This document shows, piece by piece, positions 50,931 to 60,175 of a stretch of DNA of 64,000 nt (within the stretch, counting starts at the first letter, position 1; the number at the start of each line of letters is the position of its first letter). The notes beneath the pieces are model-generated. The model was not told where the DNA came from, did no database searches, and worked only from the letters and a program-made list of their open reading frames with translations. The translations under genes were made by a program, and so were the position numbers. The stretch is from Leucothrix arctica (GTDB lineage Bacteria > Pseudomonadota > Gammaproteobacteria > Thiotrichales > Thiotrichaceae): the NCBI RefSeq assembly GCF_003172895.1, contig NZ_QGKL01000042.1, positions 620,001-684,000 on the forward strand, given 5' to 3'.

Positions 50931-52826
50931 ATGAAAAATAATTATCAAAAAAGTATCAGTGCGCTGATATTTTTTACAATAACGCTTGCCTCTTTTGGAG
51001 CTAATGCTTTCACTGGTAACCGTACCTCTCCACTAGGTATCAACACCAATGAGACCATGGATATGGACTCCAGTGTTCCGTTTATAAACCTATTTAAATT
51101 AGCACTCCCCTTTGAAGAAGCTAGACCTTGGCTCACCAAGGGCAGCATTCAGTATGATGACAATGGCTGGCCGAAAAACCTCAATGGAGGCTTTGCTGGA
51201 ACTCGTTTTATTGGCGGCTACCCTGCTGACAGCATCCCAAGTGCGGTTTATAACGTTTTTTATGAAGGTCAGGGTAAGATACGCTACGGTGTTGATGCGA
51301 AATTAGTAAGAAGACTTCCTGGGCGAGACCTGATAGAAATTAGACCAGGCAAAAATAAAAAAATCAGTGCATCGCTAACAATTATCGAAACCAACCCCAA
51401 TAATCACTTGCGTAATATTCGCATATTGATGCCGGGTGGGATTTGCAAAGGCAATCCATTTCGCAAGGTAAGCAAAAAGAAAGACTGTGGGCCCAGTAAT
51501 CCTTATCAGTCATTCGCGCAACACCATGAAGAACTGGTATTTAATCCAGAGTACTTAAACTTCATGAAAGACTTCCGCGTAATTCGCCTGATGAACATGT
51601 CAGGCATTACACGTAACCCATTAGGTATGTGGGAAAATCGTCCAAAAACAGAACAAGCAACTTGGGGGGGTAAAGAAGGCGTACGCGGAGCACCCCTTGA
51701 AGTTATGGTCAAGCTAGCCAACCTAACGGGTGCTGACCCATGGTTTAGCTTACCTCACCGCGCTAACAACGATTTTATACAGAAATATGCAGAGTATGTG
51801 AGTGCAAACCTAAACCCTGACCTCAAAGCCTATATTGAATACAGCAATGAAACTTGGAACGGTGTTTTCTCGCAAACACATCACATGCAAAATATGGGTG
51901 AGCGTCTAGGGCTAGACGAACACGTTATATATCGTGGTTTAAAGTATTACTCTAAACGTAGCGTTGAGATATTCAAACTATGGGAAACCGCATTTGAAGG
52001 CAATAACAGACTTGTCCGCGTAATGGGTGGCATGACGACCAACCTACCTATGTCTCATATGATTTTAGGTTATGAAGAAGCCTTTAAACATGTTGACGCT
52101 TTGGCCATTGCACCTTATTTTCACGCTAGTCAAAAAGCACAGAAACGCATTGATAGTCTAGATGAAGTATTTGCGCTGATGCGTTCTAAGAAAAATCGCT
52201 ACTCGGTTACAAATACCTTAAAAATGGTAACACAACAAAACCGTATTGCTGCAAAGTATGGGGTTGATTTGATAGCCTATGAAGGCGGACAACACCTAGT
52301 TGCTTACAAAACACATAGTGTCGATGACTCTTCTAATAAATACCTAATCCAAGCAAATAAAGATGAACGAATGGCTAAGCTTTATTTTGAGTTTTTGGAA
52401 GGCTGGAAGAAAGCAGGCGGAAAGCTATTTATCGCGTTCTCTGCGCCTCGCCACTTCAGCTGGATTGGTAGCTGGGGGATCAAAGAACATATTGCTCAAG
52501 ATGCTTCTGAAGCACCCAAATACCGTGCACTAATGTACTTCCAGAAAACCAATAAGTGCTGGTGGTATGCATGCTCAAACTCGGGCCATGTAGCACGAAA
52601 GAGCAAACCTAAGCATAACCCAGGAACTTATGTAATGAATCGCCGCTTTAAACCAGGCGTACCAACAATAAATAAATCTAAGCACCTATTGAAAGCATCA
52701 GCTACATCCACTGACTTGAAAAGACCAGTAGTACAGCGTGCTACATGGAACAACCCGAGTAGCGCCGAAGCAAATGCGATCAACCAATTATTAAATGACC
52801 CTTCTGCTCCTAACGCATGGGAATAA
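50931..52826 (+). CDS. Secreted clan-A glycosidase-like protein without CBM9 domain (paralogue 3)
   Basis: The protein has 631 residues. The signal peptide cleaves near GANA/FT (residue 27). The catalytic-type body matches paralogues 1 and 2, with E307 in YSNETWN and E451 in AYEGGQH, and CWWYAC near 540. After about residue 555 it has a low-complexity Lys/Pro/Ser tail in place of the CBM9-like domain, ending NDPSAPNAWE. It was either never fused or lost the domain; the reading frame is intact. The alkyltransferase-like gene begins 16 bases after its stop and may be co-transcribed. Confidence 0.75.
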   Translation: MKNNYQKSISALIFFTITLASFGANAFTGNRTSPLGINTNETMDMDSSVPFINLFKLALPFEEARPWLTKGSIQYDDNGWPKNLNGGFAGTRFIGGYPADSIPSAVYNVFYEGQGKIRYGVDAKLVRRLPGRDLIEIRPGKNKKISASLTIIETNPNNHLRNIRILMPGGICKGNPFRKVSKKKDCGPSNPYQSFAQHHEELVFNPEYLNFMKDFRVIRLMNMSGITRNPLGMWENRPKTEQATWGGKEGVRGAPLEVMVKLANLTGADPWFSLPHRANNDFIQKYAEYVSANLNPDLKAYIEYSNETWNGVFSQTHHMQNMGERLGLDEHVIYRGLKYYSKRSVEIFKLWETAFEGNNRLVRVMGGMTTNLPMSHMILGYEEAFKHVDALAIAPYFHASQKAQKRIDSLDEVFALMRSKKNRYSVTNTLKMVTQQNRIAAKYGVDLIAYEGGQHLVAYKTHSVDDSSNKYLIQANKDERMAKLYFEFLEGWKKAGGKLFIAFSAPRHFSWIGSWGIKEHIAQDASEAPKYRALMYFQKTNKCWWYACSNSGHVARKSKPKHNPGTYVMNRRFKPGVPTINKSKHLLKASATSTDLKRPVVQRATWNNPSSAEANAINQLLNDPSAPNAWE

Positions 52827-52842
52827 GATTAGTTAGATTTAA

Positions 52843-53184
52843 ATGAATGAGTTTCGATCAAAATTTGACCCTAAAATACATCATGTAGTCGCTAATATAC
52901 CTAGTGGCTGCGTGATGTCTTACGGCGATATTGCAAGAAAAGCGGGCTTTCCTAGGCATTCACGCATGGTGAGTAAAGCCATGTTTCGCTGCAGTTATGA
53001 CTTGCCTTGGCACAGAGTCATTAAATCAGACGCTACTTTGGCGTTTCCGCAGGACAGCAACACTTACAATAAACAAAAAAAGCTACTTGAGAGTGAAGGC
53101 TGTCAGTTACTAAACGGTAAAGTCATACCTACTAACAAAGACGTTGAGGAAGATCTCGACAAACTTATCTGGGGTTTTGAATAA
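52843..53184 (+). CDS. Alkyltransferase-like protein (ATL)
   Basis: The protein has 113 residues with the O6-alkylguanine-DNA alkyltransferase C-terminal fold: VANIPSGCVMSYGDIARKAG, then LPWHRVIKSD, where the methyl-accepting Cys of PCHRV is replaced by Trp. Such ATL proteins (YbaZ/Atl1) bind alkylated guanines, flip the base out and mark the lesion for nucleotide excision repair without repairing it. It lies directly after an unrelated secreted protein gene. Confidence 0.85.
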   Translation: MNEFRSKFDPKIHHVVANIPSGCVMSYGDIARKAGFPRHSRMVSKAMFRCSYDLPWHRVIKSDATLAFPQDSNTYNKQKKLLESEGCQLLNGKVIPTNKDVEEDLDKLIWGFE

Positions 53185-53189
53185 AGAAC

Positions 53190-53537
53190 TTAGTAAGCGT
53201 GATATACCGATGGTTTTTTTGCTAAATCACCAAGAATACTTTCCAAGAAAACACGAACATTATCTTTAGTGCGACCACCGAACCGAACACCAATACCATG
53301 CTTGCCACTTGAGTCTTTAGGTGACATCCAAACCACATCACCCGGAATCGCGAAGCGTTTACCTACCGAGTCAATTTTAAGAGAAAGAATGACTTGATCA
53401 CCTAACTTGTAAGGCTTGTCAGCTACGGCATACAAACCACCGCCTCGAATGAAAGGCATGTAGTTAGCGTGAAGTGCGGCTTTATCTTTAAGTGTAACAG
53501 AGACGACGTTGCGTACTGTTGGATCCTGTTGTTCCAT
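53190..53537 (-). CDS. pilZ: Type IV pilus assembly protein PilZ
   Basis: The protein has 115 residues, very close in pattern to Pseudomonas PilZ: VSVTLKDKAALHANYMPFI, YKLGDQVILSLKI and GVRFGGRTKDNVRVFLESIL. Like that PilZ it lacks the RxxxR c-di-GMP motif, so it should act by protein contact in pilus assembly. It is the last gene of mltG-tmk-holB-pilZ; the usual downstream tatD is replaced by the convergent ATL gene. Confidence 0.9.
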   Translation of the reverse strand: MEQQDPTVRNVVSVTLKDKAALHANYMPFIRGGGLYAVADKPYKLGDQVILSLKIDSVGKRFAIPGDVVWMSPKDSSGKHGIGVRFGGRTKDNVRVFLESILGDLAKKPSVYHAY

Positions 53538-53570
53538 AATGTTTATCTTTTTATTGTTATTCGCTTTAAA

Positions 53571-54533
53571 TTATAGAGCCTGTCTGTGCCATAAAACTAA
53601 CATGTTTTCAGTATACAGAAGAGTATTTAACGATGTATGGACATGTTGTTTTAATTCAAGCAACCCATCTCGCAACTGCCAAAGCGCTTGAGGCGTTGCT
53701 TTCATGTGTTTTTGTAAGTGCGGCGTAATCACGTCTTTTTTAATATCATCCGACTGATAGAGCCCTTTAATCATCAACTCCACCCACTGTAGCTGCCAAT
53801 CAATTAAATCTTGCTTAGGTGATTTTTCCCAATTTTTAGCGGCACTTACAAGGGATAAACTCCCTCTAAGTAATTTTAAGATGTCACCCGCAAACTGCTT
53901 ACGAACAGCCAAGCGCTCATCCTGATCTAAGGTTCTAGCAAGCAAAGGCTTACCAAGACTCGCTGCTAACAAATCATCAACAGAGTGCGTTAACTCTTGA
54001 GTACTTAACCACTCAGAGGCTTGCTCTAGAGTCGGCTGTGGTAAGTGTAGTAACTGGCAACGGCTTTTAATGGTAGGCAATAGTTCAGATGGGTTTGAGC
54101 TTACAAGCAGTAATACGGTACGTTCTGGTGGCTCTTCAAGCGTCTTGAGTAGACTATTTGAAGCGTTAATATTTAAACGCTCAACAGGAGAAAGTAGCAC
54201 TACACGACTTCCTTGATAGCTACGACTTAAGTGAACGAAATCATTTAGGGTCCGAATTTGATCAACGACAATTTGGGTCTTTTTTTCACCTAGACCGATA
54301 AAGGTATAATCAGGGTGCGAGCCCGCTTTAAAAATATGACAACTCTGACAAACACCACAGGCAAAACCAGTTTCATCACGAGACTCACACAGTAATGACT
54401 GCGCCAAGGTTAGAGCAAAATCATGCTTACCCGTATGTTCAGGCCCCGCTAACAAAATAGCATGAGGCATATTGCCCTGCCCGACGACTCTTTTTAACGT
54501 ATCCCAGCTTTTTTGCTGCCAAGGATAAATCAC
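53571..54533 (-). CDS. holB: DNA polymerase III delta' subunit
   Basis: The protein has 320 residues. It has a clamp-loader AAA+ fold with ILLAGPEHTGKHDFAL (a degenerate P-loop), zinc-binding cysteines (CESRDETGFACGVCQSC) and LLKTLEEPPERTVLLLVSS. It is part of the tau/delta/delta' clamp loader. Its start overlaps the tmk stop by 4 bases (ATGA). Confidence 0.92.
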   Translation of the reverse strand: MIYPWQQKSWDTLKRVVGQGNMPHAILLAGPEHTGKHDFALTLAQSLLCESRDETGFACGVCQSCHIFKAGSHPDYTFIGLGEKKTQIVVDQIRTLNDFVHLSRSYQGSRVVLLSPVERLNINASNSLLKTLEEPPERTVLLLVSSNPSELLPTIKSRCQLLHLPQPTLEQASEWLSTQELTHSVDDLLAASLGKPLLARTLDQDERLAVRKQFAGDILKLLRGSLSLVSAAKNWEKSPKQDLIDWQLQWVELMIKGLYQSDDIKKDVITPHLQKHMKATPQALWQLRDGLLELKQHVHTSLNTLLYTENMLVLWHRQAL

Positions 54534-55168
54534 CCTGCATTCTCAAGTAAAACAGCCACGGCTTTGTCTAACTGTTGCTGAACATTTTCTATAGACTGCT
54601 CAGCATCAATCAATTCAAAACGTGTCGCTTCAGCATCTGCACGATCAAGATAGCATTGTCTAATTTTCTCAAAGAAACTCGCTTCTTCTTGTTCAATTCT
54701 GTCTGCTGCACTTCTAGCTTTAGCACGAGATAAACCAACAGCCACTGGTAGATCAAACAATAGCGTTTTATCTATTTTAAAATCACCAAGCACCCAAGAT
54801 TCTAAACGCCTGATACGTTCCATATCAATAGAGCGTCCACCACCTTGATAGGCATAGCTAGCATCAGTAAATCGATCACACAAAACCCACTGACCACCTT
54901 GTAAGGCCGGCAATATTTTATACTGGTAATGCTCAGCTCTAGAGGCAAACATCAACAGCAGCTCAGTATCAGAGTGCATCGCTGGTAGATCGGGATCTAA
55001 AAGCACGTTACGAATATGCTCACCAACCTCAGTTCCACCAGGCTCACGGGTAACAACAACATCTTTACCAGCAGCTTCTAGTAGTTGCTTAACGTATTGA
55101 ACGTTACTACTTTTACCTGCGCCTTCTATACCTTCAAAGGTGAGAAACAAGCCTTTCTTAGTACTCAT
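54530..55168 (-). CDS. tmk: Thymidylate kinase
   Basis: The protein has 212 residues. P-loop FEGIEGAGKSS, the TREPGGT motif and DRFTDASYAYQGGGR with lid residues are all present. It phosphorylates dTMP to dTDP. Its ATG overlaps the mltG stop and its stop overlaps holB, so three genes are coupled. Confidence 0.94.
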   Translation of the reverse strand: MSTKKGLFLTFEGIEGAGKSSNVQYVKQLLEAAGKDVVVTREPGGTEVGEHIRNVLLDPDLPAMHSDTELLLMFASRAEHYQYKILPALQGGQWVLCDRFTDASYAYQGGGRSIDMERIRRLESWVLGDFKIDKTLLFDLPVAVGLSRAKARSAADRIEQEEASFFEKIRQCYLDRADAEATRFELIDAEQSIENVQQQLDKAVAVLLENAG

Positions 55169-56196
55169 TTGTCACCCTGATACGCTTTAGCATTACCACG
55201 AAGCTGATACTTAACAACTGCTCGCTTGTGATCTCTGTAACTATTACTAAATTGTGACGTGCCATCACCGCGAGCAACAAAGTACAACGCTTTCGTGTCT
55301 TCAGGGTGCAATACCGCATCAATTGCTTCAGCACTTGGCGTTGCAATAGGTGTTGGAGTCAAGCCAGTTCGAGTATAAGTGTTAAACGGGTGTTTTCGCC
55401 TAAGGTCGGACTTACGAATATTTCCCTTAAATCGATCGCCCATGCTGTAAATGACTGTAGGATCAGTCTGAAGCATCATGCCCTTACGTAATCGATTGTG
55501 AAATACTTGAGCAATAAACGGGCGCTCTTCTGGAACCCCAGTTTCTTTTTCAACAATTGAAGCCAAAATCAGTGCTTCATAAGGTGACTTTAAAGGTACT
55601 GAAGGATCTCGCCCTTCCCACTCTGTATTGAGGTATTTAACCATTGCAGCGTGACTACGCTTTAAAAATTCTAGATCAGTCGTACCACGAGGATAATTAT
55701 AAGTATCAGGGAAAAACCAACCTTCTGGTTTTTTAAACTTAGAGCCTATCTTAGTCATAATGTCAGCATAATCTTCATCAGTTAGCGTCTGCACTAGATT
55801 AGGATCAGCTTTAATATTTTTGACGAGATCTTTATAAGTGTAGCCTTCGATAATACTACTGTTGTAACTAATCGTTTTTCCAGACGTGAAACGATCGAGC
55901 ACCTGCTGTGCTGTCATCCCCGCCTCTAATGGAAACTCACCTGCTTTAATTTTTGTGTCTTGCTTGGTGATTTTAGCTAACACTTGGAACTGCCAAGCTG
56001 GCTTAATAATATCTTGTTTTTCAAGCTCTAAAGCGACACGCTTAATGCTGCTTCCTTTAGCAATAAGGAAGCTTTTAGGAGCAGACTCACTTACCGTTTG
56101 CTTTGTGAACTTCTCGTATTCAATATAACCATATCCACCAACAGCGATTGCTGAAAGTAAAAGTAGTATAAAAAATGTTTTAAAAACTGCTTTCAT
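55165..56196 (-). CDS. mltG: Endolytic transglycosylase MltG
   Basis: The protein has 343 residues. An N-terminal membrane anchor (FFILLLLSAIAVGGYGYI) is followed by a LysM-like part and the YceG domain with LASIVEKETGVPEERP (catalytic Glu) and QTDPTVIYSMGD. It cuts nascent glycan strands at the inner membrane and sets their length. pabC, often found between fabF and mltG, is absent. Confidence 0.93.
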   Translation of the reverse strand: MKAVFKTFFILLLLSAIAVGGYGYIEYEKFTKQTVSESAPKSFLIAKGSSIKRVALELEKQDIIKPAWQFQVLAKITKQDTKIKAGEFPLEAGMTAQQVLDRFTSGKTISYNSSIIEGYTYKDLVKNIKADPNLVQTLTDEDYADIMTKIGSKFKKPEGWFFPDTYNYPRGTTDLEFLKRSHAAMVKYLNTEWEGRDPSVPLKSPYEALILASIVEKETGVPEERPFIAQVFHNRLRKGMMLQTDPTVIYSMGDRFKGNIRKSDLRRKHPFNTYTRTGLTPTPIATPSAEAIDAVLHPEDTKALYFVARGDGTSQFSNSYRDHKRAVVKYQLRGNAKAYQGDK

Positions 56197-56232
56197 CTTT
56201 CTGTCTCGCTTGCCAATTCAATAGTTGGAACG

Positions 56233-57477
56233 TTAGATCTTTTTAAAGATCAACGTCCCATTAGTGCCGCCAAAACCAAAAGAGTTGCTCATGACAACAT
56301 TGATTTCAGCATCACGTGCTGTGTTTGCAACATAATCAAGATCACAACCTTCGCCAGGGTTATCAAGATTAATGGTTGGAGGGAGTATTTGATCTCTAAG
56401 CGCAAGAATACTGAATATAGCTTCAATACCACCCGCTGCACCGAGTAAATGTCCCGTCATAGACTTAGTAGAGCTAACAGCGACTTTATTTGCGTAATCG
56501 CCTAACGCTAATTTTAGTGCCATCGTTTCAGCGACATCGCCCGCAGGCGTCGATGTTCCATGAGCGTTAATATAATCAATGTCTTCAGGATTCAAGCCTG
56601 CATCTTTCAGCGCATTTTTAACACAGCGTGCAGCGCCTTCACCATTTTTAGATGGAGAGGTCATATGAAAAGCGTCGCTACTCATACCAAAACCAACTAA
56701 CTCACAGTAAATTTCTGCACCACGTGCCTTTGCTGTTTCATATTCTTCGAGTACTAATACACCTGCACCATCACCAAGTACAAAACCATCACGGTCTTTA
56801 TCCCACGGACGACTTGCTGCGGTAGGGTCATCATTTCGAGTAGAGAGTGCACGTGCAGCAGCAAAACCACCGATACCTAGTGGCGAAGTCGCCATTTCAG
56901 CACCACCTGCTAACATCACATCGGCATCACCATAACTAATCATGCGCGCTGCATCGCCAACACTGTGTGTAGCAGTTGCACAGGCAGAGACTGGGGACAT
57001 GTTGTGGTTTTTTAGTCCATGCATGATTGATAAGTTTCCCGCAACCATGTTCACGATACTACTTGGAACAAAGAAAGGAGAAATTTTGCGCGGCCCACCG
57101 TCACGGTAAGCATTTAAATTCTTTTCGATGGTAGTAATACCACCAATACCAGAACCTACGATCACACCAATACTTTCGGCATTCTCTTCAGTTACGATAA
57201 TACCTGAGTCAGTCAACGCATCAGTACCTGCACCGATACCATAATGGATAAAAGGATCCATTTTACGTTGATCTTTAGGCTTAATGTATTCATCAGCGTT
57301 AAAGTCTTTTATATTTCCAGCAATTTTTACACTGAATTCACTAGTGTCAAACAAATCAGGGCTGATTAAGTTTATTCCGCTATTTCCAGCGGTAATGTTT
57401 CCCCAAGCTGTTGTTATTTTTGAACCAACAGGTGAAACAATACCAAGCCCAGTAACCACTACACGACGTTTAGACAT
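56233..57477 (-). CDS. fabF: Beta-ketoacyl-ACP synthase II
   Basis: The protein has 414 residues. The catalytic triad is in SACATATHS (Cys), [11 protein letters not shown] (His) and [15 protein letters not shown] (His, with the preceding Lys). KASII condenses acyl-ACP with malonyl-ACP during elongation and controls temperature-dependent cis-vaccenate formation. It is downstream of acpP, with a terminator between. Confidence 0.94.
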   Translation of the reverse strand: MSKRRVVVTGLGIVSPVGSKITTAWGNITAGNSGINLISPDLFDTSEFSVKIAGNIKDFNADEYIKPKDQRKMDPFIHYGIGAGTDALTDSGIIVTEENAESIGVIVGSGIGGITTIEKNLNAYRDGGPRKISPFFVPSSIVNMVAGNLSIMHGLKNHNMSPVSACATATHSVGDAARMISYGDADVMLAGGAEMATSPLGIGGFAAARALSTRNDDPTAASRPWDKDRDGFVLGDGAGVLVLEEYETAKARGAEIYCELVGFGMSSDAFHMTSPSKNGEGAARCVKNALKDAGLNPEDIDYINAHGTSTPAGDVAETMALKLALGDYANKVAVSSTKSMTGHLLGAAGGIEAIFSILALRDQILPPTINLDNPGEGCDLDYVANTARDAEINVVMSNSFGFGGTNGTLIFKKI

Positions 57478-57548
57478 GATGAAATACCCTATAAAGCTTC
57501 ATAATATTTACAAAAAAATAAATATATCTACATAATCCAGTTACACAA

Positions 57549-57577
57549 AAACCGCAGTTTACGTGAATAAACTGCGG
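57549..57577 (-). terminator. Intrinsic terminator or attenuator after acpP
   Basis: CCGCAGTTTA (57552-57561) and TAAACTGCGG (57568-57577) are exact inverted repeats with a 6-base loop. The minus strand continues TTTTTG. It lies between acpP and fabF and could let acpP be made in excess. Confidence 0.75.
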
Positions 57578-57594
57578 CTTATTTGAATCTGGTA

Positions 57595-57831
57595 TTAACC
57601 TTGCTGCGAGTTAATATAATCAATAGCTAGTTGAACAGTAGTGATTTTCTCAGCATCTTCGTCAGCAATTTCAGTGCCGAATTCTTCTTCTAGTGCCATT
57701 ACAAGCTCAACAGTATCTAGTGAATCCGCGCCTAAATCATCGACGAAAGATGCAGTATTAACTACTTCTGCTTCATCAACACCTAACTGCTCAACAACAA
57801 CATTCTTAACGCGCTTTTCAATATCACTCAT
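57595..57831 (-). CDS. acpP: Acyl carrier protein
   Basis: The protein has 78 residues, acidic and helical. The phosphopantetheine serine is in [19 protein letters not shown] (Ser37). It carries all fatty-acid intermediates. AAGGAAG precedes the ATG. It lies between fabG and fabF as usual. Confidence 0.96.
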   Translation of the reverse strand: MSDIEKRVKNVVVEQLGVDEAEVVNTASFVDDLGADSLDTVELVMALEEEFGTEIADEDAEKITTVQLAIDYINSQQG

Positions 57832-57914
57832 GATATTTCTTCCTTATTTAAAAAACATAATATGCGTACTATTATAATCAAAATAGAGTACACAAGCTAC
57901 AAAGCAATATGGCA

Positions 57915-58670
57915 TCACGCCATGTGCATACCGCCATTAATATGCAAGGTTTCACCCGTTACATAGTTCCCCATATCAGACGCCAAAAACAGTACTGCAT
58001 TCGCAATATCTTCTGGCTGTCCAAGCTGGCCTAATGGAATCGTTGAGGACATGGCATTACGCTGATCTTCAGATAGCGCTTTTGTCATATCCGTATCTAT
58101 AAAGCCCGGAGCGACGACATTCACGGTAATACCACGTGAACCGATTTCTCGAGCTAATGACTTAGAAAAACCTACGATACCAGCTTTCGCTGCTGCATAG
58201 TTGCATTGACCTGCATTTCCCGTCGCACCAACCACTGATGCTATTGAAATAATACGGCCACTACGTGCCTTCATCATGCCTCTTAAACATGCTTTGCTCA
58301 AACGAAATACTGAACTCAAGTTGGTATTGATAATATCATCCCACTCATCGTCTTTCATTCGCATTAACAAATTATCACGCGTGATACCTGCATTATTAAC
58401 AAGTATCTCAATTGCGCCATGCTCGTCATTAATATTTTTTAACAAAGCAGCAATAGACTCAGGGTCAGATACATTTAATAACTTACCCGAACCATTGATA
58501 CCTGCAGCCGCAAAGTACTCTGAAATTGCAGCAGCACCCTTATCAGATGTTGCAGTACCAATTACTAGTGCGCCAGCAGCACCTAGTTTCTCAGCAATCG
58601 ACCGACCGATACCGCGACTAGCGCCAGTAACTAATACAACTTTACCATCAAGCATTTTATCAAAAATCAT
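57915..58670 (-). CDS. fabG: 3-oxoacyl-ACP reductase
   Basis: The protein has 251 residues of the short-chain dehydrogenase family: TGASRGIGRSIAEKLG for NADPH, NNAGITRDNLLMRMKDDEW, catalytic Ser in ISIASVVG and YAAAKAG. It reduces beta-ketoacyl-ACP. It starts 3 bases after fabD, so the two are coupled. Confidence 0.95.
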   Translation of the reverse strand: MIFDKMLDGKVVLVTGASRGIGRSIAEKLGAAGALVIGTATSDKGAAAISEYFAAAGINGSGKLLNVSDPESIAALLKNINDEHGAIEILVNNAGITRDNLLMRMKDDEWDDIINTNLSSVFRLSKACLRGMMKARSGRIISIASVVGATGNAGQCNYAAAKAGIVGFSKSLAREIGSRGITVNVVAPGFIDTDMTKALSEDQRNAMSSTIPLGQLGQPEDIANAVLFLASDMGNYVTGETLHINGGMHMA

Positions 58671-58673
58671 TCT

Positions 58674-59612
58674 TTATTCCTGCGTCGCTGCTAGTGCTTT
58701 TTCTAATGAAGCTTGGTCATTCACCATCAAATTACCCAGCTTTCTATTAATTCTTCTGTTTAAACCGAAGAGAACTTTACCCGGTCCAAACTCGATTATG
58801 GTGTCAGCGCCCTGAGTTTCAAGTGCTTGAATAGTTTCCACCCAACGTACTGGCTTGAAAAGTTGCTCAGCCATTGCCTCGCGAGCACCATCTAAAGAGG
58901 CCGACGTTGCTGCACTCACGTTATGATAAACTGGAACAATACCCTGTTTAAATGTCGCTGCCGTTAAAGCTTCAGCCATATTAACGCTAATACCCTTTAA
59001 TAGGCTACAGTGAGAAGGCACACTCATTGCTAACTTTATAACACGCTTAGCACCCATTTCAGTCATAACTTCTAATGCGCGATCTACCGCTTCGGCATGA
59101 CCACCGATAACCGTTTGCTCTGGCGAGTTAAAGTTAACAGCCTCGACAACAGAATCTGCCGTTGAAGCCGTAGTACAGCCTTCAACCACTTGATCCGCAG
59201 TCAGACCAAGAATAGCCGCCATCCCACCAGTACCTTCTGGAACTGCACCCTGCATAAGACTAGAGCGCGTGCCAACCAATGCAGCAGCAACTTTAAAGCC
59301 TAATGTGTCGCTAGCGACTAAAGCACTGTACTCACCTAGACTATGACCGGCCATAGCACTTGGCATTGCACCACCCTGCTGCTGCCACACGCGCCACACA
59401 GACACACCCGCCGCTAACATCAATGGCTGCGTGATCTCTGTTTGACTCAGTAACTCCTCAGGACCGGCTGTAACAATCTCCCAAAGGTCTTTACCTAACA
59501 CATCTGACGCTTGTTCAAATGTTTGTTTAACGATAGGGAAACTTGACGACAAATCATCAACCATACCTAGAGACTGTGAGCCTTGGCCCGGGAAAACTGC
59601 TGCGAAATTCAT
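58674..59612 (-). CDS. fabD: Malonyl-CoA:ACP transacylase
   Basis: The protein has 312 residues. FPGQGSQSLGM and the active serine in AGHSLGEYSALV identify it; SVPSHCSLL holds the second catalytic residue. It moves malonyl from CoA to ACP. It opens the cluster here: plsX and fabH, usually just upstream, are replaced by infA on the other strand. Confidence 0.95.
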   Translation of the reverse strand: MNFAAVFPGQGSQSLGMVDDLSSSFPIVKQTFEQASDVLGKDLWEIVTAGPEELLSQTEITQPLMLAAGVSVWRVWQQQGGAMPSAMAGHSLGEYSALVASDTLGFKVAAALVGTRSSLMQGAVPEGTGGMAAILGLTADQVVEGCTTASTADSVVEAVNFNSPEQTVIGGHAEAVDRALEVMTEMGAKRVIKLAMSVPSHCSLLKGISVNMAEALTAATFKQGIVPVYHNVSAATSASLDGAREAMAEQLFKPVRWVETIQALETQGADTIIEFGPGKVLFGLNRRINRKLGNLMVNDQASLEKALAATQE

Positions 59613-59777
59613 GCACTAGTACCTGCGCTTAAAATGTGTGGGCGAATCATACATAGATGAAGCTAATATATCCAACACCTATACCTAGACTTTTCATTAC
59701 GCAATCAATTACCCCTGTGTAATGTCTGGTTATTGTAGAACAATACTCAAATAAACACCCCAATATAGAGAAATGAC

Positions 59778-59805
59778 TTGTGTAATCAAGCAGGTGGTGG
59801 ATAAT
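59778..59805 (+). promoter_or_regulatory. Candidate promoter of infA
   Basis: TTGTGT (59778-59783), a 16-base spacer and GATAAT (59800-59805). A further TATACT at 59831-59836 lies only 7 bases before the ATG and is less likely to be used because GGAA (59837-59840) can serve as ribosome site. Confidence 0.3.
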
Positions 59806-59843
59806 ACGCCGCTCTATACTCTATAGCAATTATACTGGAACAC

Positions 59844-60062
59844 ATGGCTAAAGAAGAAAATATCGAAATGGAAGGTACTGTCATTGAGACACTACCAAAC
59901 ACAACTTTCAGAGTTGAATTAGAAAACGGACATGTTGTGAATGCACACATTTCTGGTCGTATGCGTAAGAACTACATCCGTATACTAACGGGTGACTCGG
60001 TAACGGTTCAGTTGACACCATACGACTTAACCAAAGGTAGAATCACTTACCGTAGTAAATAG
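59844..60062 (+). CDS. infA: Translation initiation factor IF-1
   Basis: The protein has 72 residues, exactly the usual length, and is a single S1-like OB fold: [49 protein letters not shown]-1 binds the ribosomal A site during initiation. It is convergent with clpA, as in many gammaproteobacteria. Confidence 0.95.
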   Translation: MAKEENIEMEGTVIETLPNTTFRVELENGHVVNAHISGRMRKNYIRILTGDSVTVQLTPYDLTKGRITYRSK

Positions 60063-60113
60063 TTTGCATCTATGTAGTCAGCTTAGTTTCTGATTATCAA
60101 ATACCAAACACTA

Positions 60114-60150
60114 AAAAGCCCGCTACTTATTTACTAAGTAGCGGGCTTTT
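60114..60150. terminator. Bidirectional intrinsic terminator between infA and clpA
   Basis: AAAAGCCCGCTACTTA (60114-60129) pairs almost perfectly with TAAGTAGCGGGCTTTT (60135-60150) around a 5-base loop, with A/T runs on both sides. Confidence 0.9.
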
Positions 60151-60175
60151 CTGTATCTGAGCACTTACTCAGGTG

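Noticed and set aside
58276-58815. 179-codon + strand frame
   Set aside because: It is antisense to fabG and fabD, both certain genes, and its composition is not protein-like.
59831-59843. Leaderless infA from TATACT
   Set aside because: GGAA can act as ribosome site and a better-spaced promoter is found upstream at 59778-59805.
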